Below are positions 13,054 through 18,923 of a stretch of DNA of 18,923 nt, piece by piece. The position numbers and the translations under genes were made by a program. The stretch comes from Brevibacillus sp. (GTDB taxonomy: Bacteria; Bacillota; Bacilli; Brevibacillales; Brevibacillaceae). Location: contig JARDZO010000117.1 in the NCBI GenBank assembly GCA_029240815.1, positions 1 through 18,923 on the forward strand, given 5' to 3'. Position 1 is the first letter of the stretch. Every line of letters begins with the position of its first letter. Under the pieces are notes generated by a model, which ran no database searches, had not been told where the DNA came from, and saw only the letters and a program-made list of their open reading frames with translations.

Positions 13054-16041
13054 TTAGTTTATCTCCGCCTCCGGACCATACAGATCGGGACGCTTTGCCG
13101 CCTTTCTCGCCAGCTTTTTCATTTTCCGCTGAGTCAATACGGTGTAAAAAGAAGGAACGACGATGAGCGTAAGCATCGTAGAGAACAGCAATCCCGATAT
13201 AATCGTGACCGCAAGCGGTTTGAACAGCACATCACCTGAAACGGCGAGCGGCATCAATCCTGCCACTGCAGTCATCGAAGTCAAAACAATCGGTCGCAAA
13301 CGCGCCTCTCCCGCCTGAATGACCGCTTGCTTTAATTCCACCCCTGAGTGACGCGCTTCTTCGATAAACTCGATAAACACGATTCCATTTCGCACGACGA
13401 TTCCGGAGAGGGAAATGACGCCCATCATGGTCATGAATCCTAAAGGTGTCTGCGTTACAAAAAGTCCGATCAGACTGCCCGCAACCGCGAGATAGACCGT
13501 GCTCATGACCAGCACCGGTATGGTGAGCGAGTAGAACTGCATGGCAATCAAGATCAGGATCAGGAAGACGACGAGAATAGACAGTTTGCCCATATCGATG
13601 AAGATATCGGTCTGCTCCGAAGTTTCCCCACCGATATCAAAACGGTATCCTTCTGGCAACGAGATGCCATTCAGCTTGGGCCCCAGCTCTGTCATTACTT
13701 CTGTAGCTGTCCGTCCCTTCAAGTCACTGGAAATGGTCACACTGCGGGACAAATCGCGATGCGGAATGGCCTGCGTGCTAAATGTCGGTTTGACCTCTGC
13801 CAGCTGGGACAGTGGAATGAGCTCTCCTCTGGCATTGGCAATGCTGAGCCGTTGAAACAGGAGCGCAGGTTCCTCCTGCCCCTTTTGCAGGAACAGCTTG
13901 ATATCAATCAGATCAGTGCCTGAATCAAATTCACTAACGGTAATGCCTTCGCTCACGAGACGAAGTGTTTGGGACAGGTCGGTATAGTTGACCAGCTTTT
14001 GCTCCATCAATTGTTTATTGATGACGAATTCGAGTGTATACCGTTCCACACCGAAGTTGTCCTGCACATCGTACGTGCCCGAAACGTTGGCTACCAGATC
14101 CTTTACTTGAGCGGAAAGAGAGCGGAGCGTTTCGATATCCTCACCATACACGCGAATCACGACTGGTTTACCAACCGGCGGTCCCGCCTCGAGCTGCGTA
14201 GGGAGGATGGTCGCTTCTGGATACAGCTTTTTAAATTCTTCCGTCCACGGCTCCATCATGTCATCGATCTTCGCCTTCTTTTCATCGAAGCGGACGACTA
14301 GCTGTCCTACCGTAATCCCGCTGCCTGCTGCTGTGTCACCCCCGAACATTTTGGGAGCACTGCCACCCGCGTAGGACGCGACAGATTCAATCGCAGGCTG
14401 CTTCAATATCCAATCGGAAACACCTCGAACTACCCGATCCGTTTCGTAGATACTGCTGCCTACCGGCACACGAATATTGACCAGGAACTGTGGACGGTCA
14501 TCATTAGGAAATAGCTGAACCGGGGTCAGAGGTATTAACCCGTATGCGGCTGTTCCGATTAGCACGCCAATCATTCCCGCTAAAAGAGGGCGACGCAAAA
14601 TCTTGGGCATCAGCTTGCTCGCGTACCATTTTGTTAGTTGGTTCAGTTGTTTCCCCAACAGACCTGCAGGCTTTCGATAGCCCTCTGCCCCTGTTTTTCT
14701 CCGTTGTTCATACCATTGGCGGAAAATCGGGATGATCGTAAGGGACATGATCATCGAAGCCAGCATCGTCAAGGAGATGATAGCGGGCACGGGACGAATG
14801 AATTGCCCAGCATTCCCGCTCAAAAACATGAGCGGAGCAAAGGACGCAATCGTCGCCAGCGTAGCCGTCACAATCGAAATGGATACTTCATTTGCACCTT
14901 TGACAGCCGCCTTCAACGGTTTTTCACCCAATACGGATAGGCGGCGCTCGATATTGTCGTTGACTACGACTGCATCGTCCACCAGAATCCCCAATACGAT
15001 AATCAACGAAACGATCGAAATCATATTCAGGGAGATACCCAGGGATGGCAGGAATAACAGCCCGACTGCCAGCGAAATGGGAATGGCCAACGCTACGACA
15101 AAGGAAGTAATCAAGTTCAAACCGAGTGTACATACCAGCAAAACCGCCACAATCGCGATCACCATTTCGCGAGTAAGATCGGAGAAAAGCTCATCTACCC
15201 GTTCATTCTGGCTATATATCGAGTGTTTTTCGGCCCATACCGGCATAGACTTGTCGAGTGTCAGCATCATGTCGTCCACTCGCTTCTGCAGAGAAGGTAC
15301 ATCGCTTCCCGTTTCCGCGTTTACGCTGATCGATAAGGAAGGCTTTCCATTATAATAGGACATCGACTTGATGCTTTCTGTCGTCAGCTTCACCGTACCG
15401 ATATCCTTCAGGTAGATCGGATACCCTTCTTGGGAACGGCTGATAATGACCTGATTCAGTTCTTCCACATCGGCTGTCTCTGCCAGCTTCAGCTGATAAG
15501 TTCGCTTGTCGGTCGTCAGGTCACCCAACGGGATTTTCTCATTTTCCTTTTTGACCGCCATCATCACCTGACCCCAGGTAAGTCCGTACTGGCTCAGCTT
15601 TTGTGTATCGACCTCAATGTGCACTTCCTGCTCGGGCAATCCCTCTACCGTCACATCGGCGACGTTGGGAATCGTGCGCAGCTGCTCTTTCCACGACTTC
15701 ATCATCGTTCGCAGGCTATACAACTGCTCGGTCGTATCCGCTGTAACGGCAAACGTCTGGACGAAGGTGCGGTTCAAGTCGTCATTGATGATGGGCTGCT
15801 TTGCATCGGCAGGCAAATCCGCCTCCGCATCCTTGACCTTTTTCCGCAATTCATCCCACTTCTGCTTGGGATCCACGCCACTCTTTGTCTCCAGCACAAT
15901 CGAAGAAACGCCAAGCGTGGACGTAGAAGAAATATAGTTAAGACCTTGCAGCTCATTGATTTTTTCTTCCAGCTTTTTCGTGACAGTCTGTTCTACTTTT
16001 TCAGGTGAAGCCCCTGGGTAGATCGTCGTGACTGTCGCCAT
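13054..16041 (-). CDS. RND-family efflux permease, 5'-truncated (probable pseudogene)
   Basis: A 995-residue RND pump subunit of the HAE1/AcrB superfamily, driven by proton flux. It shows the N-terminal periplasmic-type stretch 'YPGASPEKVEQTV', the TM4 proton-relay pair in GILVDDAVVVNDNI, a second repeat with GVISLSGIVVRNGIVFIEF, and a final membrane segment before a basic tail. The frame stays open upstream of the ATG at 16041: the codons before it read LSFFQLPKQESPDIIIN, the conserved region normally just after the first membrane helix. The open frame then runs to a TGA at 16126-16128 with no start codon and no helix, and it overlaps the adaptor frame there. The start, ribosome binding site and TM1 are therefore missing. 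Translation from the internal ATG would give a pump without TM1, probably inactive. Last gene of the tetR-adaptor-permease operon. Confidence 0.85.
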   Translation of the reverse strand: MATVTTIYPGASPEKVEQTVTKKLEEKINELQGLNYISSTSTLGVSSIVLETKSGVDPKQKWDELRKKVKDAEADLPADAKQPIINDDLNRTFVQTFAVTADTTEQLYSLRTMMKSWKEQLRTIPNVADVTVEGLPEQEVHIEVDTQKLSQYGLTWGQVMMAVKKENEKIPLGDLTTDKRTYQLKLAETADVEELNQVIISRSQEGYPIYLKDIGTVKLTTESIKSMSYYNGKPSLSISVNAETGSDVPSLQKRVDDMMLTLDKSMPVWAEKHSIYSQNERVDELFSDLTREMVIAIVAVLLVCTLGLNLITSFVVALAIPISLAVGLLFLPSLGISLNMISIVSLIIVLGILVDDAVVVNDNIERRLSVLGEKPLKAAVKGANEVSISIVTATLATIASFAPLMFLSGNAGQFIRPVPAIISLTMLASMIMSLTIIPIFRQWYEQRRKTGAEGYRKPAGLLGKQLNQLTKWYASKLMPKILRRPLLAGMIGVLIGTAAYGLIPLTPVQLFPNDDRPQFLVNIRVPVGSSIYETDRVVRGVSDWILKQPAIESVASYAGGSAPKMFGGDTAAGSGITVGQLVVRFDEKKAKIDDMMEPWTEEFKKLYPEATILPTQLEAGPPVGKPVVIRVYGEDIETLRSLSAQVKDLVANVSGTYDVQDNFGVERYTLEFVINKQLMEQKLVNYTDLSQTLRLVSEGITVSEFDSGTDLIDIKLFLQKGQEEPALLFQRLSIANARGELIPLSQLAEVKPTFSTQAIPHRDLSRSVTISSDLKGRTATEVMTELGPKLNGISLPEGYRFDIGGETSEQTDIFIDMGKLSILVVFLILILIAMQFYSLTIPVLVMSTVYLAVAGSLIGLFVTQTPLGFMTMMGVISLSGIVVRNGIVFIEFIEEARHSGVELKQAVIQAGEARLRPIVLTSMTAVAGLMPLAVSGDVLFKPLAVTIISGLLFSTMLTLIVVPSFYTVLTQRKMKKLARKAAKRPDLYGPEAEIN

Positions 16042-17249
16042 GTTGATGATAATGTCTGGCGACTCCTGCTTTGGCAGCTGAAAGAAGCTGAGAAAGCCTT
16101 CAGACCACTTCGGATCTCCATGCGGTCATTGGTCAATTGGCCAATGGTCACTGCTGTTTTCACCGCTTTTCCACCTGCATTTACAAAAACATGCGCATCA
16201 TTCTGCCCTCTGCTCAAGACCGCTTCTACGGGAACATAGATGCCTTCCTGTCCCTTCATAGTCTTAGTCGCTTTCACCACCTGACCGGCAAACCAGTCAT
16301 GCTTCGGATTTGCCAACTGCACTTCGACCCCGATGGTGCCCGTACTTTGGTTTGTAGCTGGGAAGATTTTCACGACCTTGGCATCGCGTTTCTGTCCATA
16401 TAGGTCAAGGGATAACGTTTCCCCTTCTTTCCAGGTGGAAATCTCACGGTCAGGTACAGGAAGCACGACTTTCAAGGTGTCGATGTTCCCAATCTGATAT
16501 ACAGGAGCCCCCGGACTGACCAAAGTTCCCGTCGAAGACAGCTTCGCCATGATCGTCCCGCTGATCGGGGCGCGCAGCTGTGCCTTTGACAGTGTCGTGG
16601 ACGCAACTTCCTTGGCAATCACTGCCTGGTTGTAGCTCGCTCGGGTCAAATCCTTATCTTCCGCACGTGCTCCTTGTGTGACCAACGAGTAGGCCTGCTG
16701 CGCATTCTGCAGGTCCTTCTCAGCCAATGTCAAACCGTTCTGTGCGTTCTCGTACTCGCTTTTGGAAATGGCCTTTTCCTGAAACAGCTTTTCGATCCGC
16801 TTGAAATCATCCTGTACTTTCTGATAAGCTGTCGTGGCTTTTTCGACCAGCAGGCGTGCTTGCGTGACTTCCTGCTCCCGCGCTCCGTTGTTGACCTTGC
16901 TCAAATTGGCTGCAGTCTGCTGAACAACCGCACTCGAAGAGGCTACCTGCAAGGAGTAATCCTGCGCATTGACGCGAGCGAGGACGTCGCCAGCCTTGAC
17001 GCTGTCACCCTCGTTGCGGTTTAGCTCAACGACACGACCACCTACTTCAAAGGAAACGACTGCTTCTTCCAACGGCTGCAGGGTGCCAGAAAGTTCTGAC
17101 ACAAAAACGGCTTGCTCCTGCTTCACCGCTTCCATTACGACTTGCTTTACTTCCTTTACTGGCGCTGCTACCTGCTGCTCGGTTTGGCTGCAAGCAGACG
17201 TTGCCAATAAACTGATCATCATTGCAGAAACAAGCCATCTCTTTTTCAT
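15993..17249 (-). CDS. RND efflux adaptor (membrane fusion protein) lipoprotein with aberrant C-terminus
   Basis: ATG at 17247-17249 with GGAGG six bases upstream; 418 residues. The signal sequence ends LLATSAC, a plausible though imperfect lipobox, so it should be lipid-anchored outside the membrane. A lipoyl-like half (FEVGGRVVELNRNEGDSVKAGDVL, about 68-91) and its partner (LRAPISGTIMAKLSSTG) flank a long helical hairpin (about 97-220). Beta-barrel and membrane-proximal regions follow up to DRMEIRSGLK (residue 384). This is the HlyD/AcrA-type subunit that couples with an RND pump. The last 34 residues are not adaptor sequence: they are an out-of-frame reading of the beginning of the permease gene (Arg/Ser/Gln-rich). 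Some 25-30 natural C-terminal residues appear to be lost. It follows the TetR gene by 23 bases. Confidence 0.88.
   Translation of the reverse strand: MKKRWLVSAMMISLLATSACSQTEQQVAAPVKEVKQVVMEAVKQEQAVFVSELSGTLQPLEEAVVSFEVGGRVVELNRNEGDSVKAGDVLARVNAQDYSLQVASSSAVVQQTAANLSKVNNGAREQEVTQARLLVEKATTAYQKVQDDFKRIEKLFQEKAISKSEYENAQNGLTLAEKDLQNAQQAYSLVTQGARAEDKDLTRASYNQAVIAKEVASTTLSKAQLRAPISGTIMAKLSSTGTLVSPGAPVYQIGNIDTLKVVLPVPDREISTWKEGETLSLDLYGQKRDAKVVKIFPATNQSTGTIGVEVQLANPKHDWFAGQVVKATKTMKGQEGIYVPVEAVLSRGQNDAHVFVNAGGKAVKTAVTIGQLTNDRMEIRSGLKAFSASFSCQSRSRQTLSSTWRQSRRSTQGLHLKK
16090..16110 (-). other. Deletion junction between adaptor and permease genes
   Basis: Down to about base 16100 the minus strand reads as adaptor (EIRSGLK); from about 16095 on it reads, in the -1 frame, as permease (FLSFFQLPKQ). 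No stop, intergenic space or permease start lies between. The simplest explanation is a deletion removing the adaptor end, the gap and the permease beginning, perhaps 150-200 bases judged from typical family lengths. Confidence 0.7.
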
Positions 17250-17272
17250 GACGTCCTCCGCTTCTTATATAC

Positions 17273-17908
17273 CTAGCGATGTGAATTGGTTCTCCCTGTG
17301 ATTCCATTCATCAGGATGTTAGATGCATCCTGAAATAGCTGTTCATCCTGAAAATCCAGATCGAGACGAACTCGGTACTTTGCCATGAACGCATAAAAGA
17401 AAGTGGAGACAAACATGAGAGCCGCGGCACACGCATCTCCCTTTGGCAAATGCCCCTGGTCCTGGAACTCCTGAAGCTTGTTGCTCAATACCTCCACCGC
17501 TGTCATCGGAAGGCTGCTGAACAGCTTGATGACTTCCGGGTGATTGTCTGCTTCAATCATGCAGATCATGAGAATTTCTTTGCGCTCCACGAGCATCCCG
17601 TAATACGCCCGCGCATAACGTAACAGTATTTCTTTCAGCTCGGAAAACTCGCCATGCAGATTATTCTCCAGCTGCTGGCGGACATCCATAATCCCCTTTA
17701 GCAGCTCCTCGAGAATGGCTTCCTTGTTTTTGAAATGGCGAAAGATCGTGACCTCATTCACTCCCGCTAGTTGGGAGATCTTGCGGGTCGTCGCGCCCTT
17801 GTACCCTTTTTTGGCCATGAGCTGACTGGCTGCTGCTAAAATGCGCTCGCGTGTCTCTTGCTCCTCTCCTTTCCCTCCCTGCGACGGTTCTATATCTGGA
17901 TGGTCCAT
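17273..17908 (-). CDS. TetR/AcrR family transcriptional regulator
   Basis: 211 residues from the ATG at 17906-17908, which has GAGGAGG six bases upstream; the frame is open 24 codons further but that part overlaps the promoter and operator region. The N-terminal helix-turn-helix (about residues 18-66) is typical: TRERILAAASQLMAKKGYKGATTRKISQLAGV followed by the recognition helix NEVTIFRHFKNKEAIL. The remaining helical domain would bind a ligand and dimerise. It heads the operon tetR-adaptor-permease with a 23-base gap, so it most likely represses this efflux operon and itself. Two matching operator-like boxes lie around its promoter. Ligand unknown. The gene appears intact although its efflux genes are damaged. 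Confidence 0.92.
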   Translation of the reverse strand: MDHPDIEPSQGGKGEEQETRERILAAASQLMAKKGYKGATTRKISQLAGVNEVTIFRHFKNKEAILEELLKGIMDVRQQLENNLHGEFSELKEILLRYARAYYGMLVERKEILMICMIEADNHPEVIKLFSSLPMTAVEVLSNKLQEFQDQGHLPKGDACAAALMFVSTFFYAFMAKYRVRLDLDFQDEQLFQDASNILMNGITGRTNSHR

Positions 17909-17925
17909 GCCGCTCCTCCTCACTC

Positions 17926-17940
17926 CATGCAAGTGCTTAC
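17926..17940 (-). promoter_or_regulatory. Proximal operator-like box of the tetR operon
   Basis: On the minus strand GTAAGCACTTGCATG, in the 5' leader just before the ribosome binding site. It is the inverted copy (14 of 15 bases) of the box at 17991-18005, centre to centre 65 bases, about six helical turns. A repressor here would act as roadblock or take part in a loop. Confidence 0.55.
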
Positions 17941-17966
17941 TAACATTTTCATTTTTTACCAAAGTC

Positions 17967-17995
17967 ATTATATCCTGCACTCAAATGCGTGTAAA
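17967..17995 (-). promoter_or_regulatory. Sigma-A promoter of the tetR-efflux operon
   Basis: Minus strand: TTTACA (17990-17995), 17-base spacer, TATAAT (17967-17972), a near-consensus promoter. Transcription should begin near 17960, giving a leader of about 50 bases. Confidence 0.85.
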
Positions 17996-18005
17996 CACTT
18001 GCATG
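17991..18005 (-). promoter_or_regulatory. Distal operator-like box overlapping the tetR -35
   Basis: On the minus strand CATGCAAGTGTTTAC, whose last bases form most of the -35. It matches the inverted complement of the proximal box at 17926-17940 in 14 of 15 positions. A bound TetR dimer would cover the -35 directly. Confidence 0.55.
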
Positions 18006-18039
18006 CGCTTTCAATTGTGAATTTTTGGTAAGCGTTACC

Positions 18040-18923
18040 TTACAAATTTCCATAATTTCGAAAAAGCATGCGCTTTATCGGCGGCAAGGAATGAATCAAA
18101 CGGAATATCCACTTCATCATCGCTAAGGCAATTGCATTTTCCGAAGTTGATTGTTCTGCAGCTTTCATAGAGCTTCGAACGGCATCAAATCCATATTGAA
18201 CCATTTTGATTTCGTAGTCGCGAATCGCTTGCAGAAGCGACTTCTCGCCGCGATGCGCAGAAATGATATTTTCGCAAAGAACCTCCGCATCCCGTAAAGC
18301 TGTATTGGCTCCAATCCCTCTCATCGGTGTCATGCTGTGGATGGCATCCCCAACGAGTGTAATGGTTTTCGTCTCCCAATGTGGAATCGGAACAGAAGAT
18401 TGGATGGGCAAAAGAGTAATGGTACTAGGATCAGACTTGCGTACCAGACTTTGAAAACGCGGATCCCAATCTTGGATCATGGCCAAGACCGCATCCTGCA
18501 ATTCGAGACTATCCATTTTTACCGGGTCTTGTTGGAACGGGTATTTTTCCCTGCGTGCGATGAACTGCCACATGATGTGATCCTCGGTATTTTCAAACAG
18601 CAGACCGGACTGTTTTTCGCAGGTGTTATCATTCCCACCGATGGAATAGACAACATCGTTTGCATTGTGGTCAAACTCTTGTACCGCAATAAACATTCCC
18701 AATCCTTTCGGCGCCACTATAGAAGCAGGTCCGTCAAAAAGATTGGCCGGCAGCAAATTTCGAGTTTCTTTCGTCAATGGAATCTTTCCTGCGACGATAA
18801 GAATCCCTGTGTCGATACGTTTGGCATGGGGAAGAAACTGTTGACGAACCCTTGAGTTCCCGCCATCAGCTGCGACCAGCACATCTCCAGTTGCTGAAGT
18901 GCCATCCTCAAAGAAAGCAGTAA
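18040..18923 (-). CDS. FAD-dependent monooxygenase (PHBH-type), C-terminal part
   Basis: The frame is open to the right edge of the window, so the N-terminus with the Rossmann GxGxxG motif is missing; about 294 residues remain. 'GDVLVAADGGNSRVR' is the second FAD/NADPH (DG) motif, and 'TLVGDAIHSMTPMRGIGANTALRDAEVL' is the GD motif that binds the FAD ribitol, both diagnostic for class A flavoprotein hydroxylases. Such enzymes put one oxygen of O2 into aromatic or polyketide-like substrates using NAD(P)H; some inactivate antibiotics. The substrate cannot be told from this part. The C-terminus ends with a hydrophobic-basic helix (MMKWIFRLIHSLPPIKRMLF). It is transcribed towards the tetR operon and stops 35 bases before the distal operator box; I see no good terminator, so read-through into tetR is possible. 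Confidence 0.88.
   Translation of the reverse strand, partial: TAFFEDGTSATGDVLVAADGGNSRVRQQFLPHAKRIDTGILIVAGKIPLTKETRNLLPANLFDGPASIVAPKGLGMFIAVQEFDHNANDVVYSIGGNDNTCEKQSGLLFENTEDHIMWQFIARREKYPFQQDPVKMDSLELQDAVLAMIQDWDPRFQSLVRKSDPSTITLLPIQSSVPIPHWETKTITLVGDAIHSMTPMRGIGANTALRDAEVLCENIISAHRGEKSLLQAIRDYEIKMVQYGFDAVRSSMKAAEQSTSENAIALAMMKWIFRLIHSLPPIKRMLFRNYGNL

Noticed and set aside
15430..16008. Long open frame on the plus strand inside the permease gene
   Set aside because: It mirrors the permease codons, has no plausible ribosome binding site and its product shows no family features; the permease frame is clearly the coding one. The same applies to the long plus-strand frames at 14732-15355 and 5307-5816.
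16085..16110. Programmed -1 frameshift joining adaptor and permease into one protein
   Set aside because: The needed shift is -1, but there is no X-XXY-YYZ slippery heptamer or obvious downstream pseudoknot, and the sequence missing on both sides (adaptor end, permease TM1) points to a deletion instead.
18027..18039. GGTAACGCTTACC hairpin as terminator of the monooxygenase gene
   Set aside because: Only five base pairs, a three-base loop, and followed by AAAAATTC rather than a U-tract on the minus strand.
1..18923. CRISPR arrays, tRNA/rRNA genes, transposases or attachment sites
   Set aside because: No regularly spaced repeats, no cloverleaf-like or rRNA-like sequence and no transposase or integrase motif was seen on either strand by eye.

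Overview
The window looks like chromosome of a low-to-mid-GC Gram-positive spore-former, most likely Brevibacillus or a close relative. Reasons: strong AGGAGG-type ribosome binding sites with frequent GTG starts, sigma-A style promoters, S-layer homology (SLH) domains, and clear homologues of Bacillus subtilis YwhD, YwfO and YwgA. The genus is an inference; the family-level calls rest on motifs. Only the first gene is on the plus strand; everything else is on the minus strand.

Layout, left to right. Bases 1-1065: the 3' part of a class A penicillin-binding protein, with a terminator. Bases 1180-1434: a small unknown gene. Bases 1435-1809: a gene-free stretch with several inverted repeats. Bases 1810-10875: six closely spaced minus-strand genes, in transcription order a membrane-anchored thioredoxin-like protein, a triple-SLH protein, a 1318-residue secreted protein made of Ig-like modules, a secreted PPC-domain alpha/beta-hydrolase of the LCAT/lipase type, a small membrane protein, and ywhD. 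Bases 11044-12859: the overlapping pair ywfO (HD-domain phosphohydrolase) and ywgA. Bases 13054-17908: a TetR regulator, an RND-efflux adaptor lipoprotein and an RND permease. Bases 18040-18923: the C-terminal part of an FAD-dependent monooxygenase.

The most interesting part is the surface operon at 2389-10875. Its products look like a cell-surface assembly: an SLH wall anchor, a very large partner without its own wall anchor, and a secreted hydrolase. The large protein carries exactly ten cysteines arranged as five successive pairs, four of which bracket ~90-115-residue modules, and the first gene of the operon encodes an extracytoplasmic CxxC thioredoxin fold. A sharply bounded AT-rich block of about 720 bases (about 34% GC against 55-60% around it) covers exactly the tail of the SLH protein after its third SLH repeat, the gene junction and the head of the giant protein. 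This suggests the two pieces were exchanged together as an interacting module. The hydrolase's ribosome binding site lies in the arm of a 17-bp hairpin.

The efflux operon is damaged. The 3' end of the adaptor and the 5' end of the permease, including its start and first membrane helix, are missing, and the two remnants are joined out of frame. Its TetR gene has a good sigma-A promoter flanked by two nearly identical inverted 15-base boxes, a likely autoregulatory operator pair.
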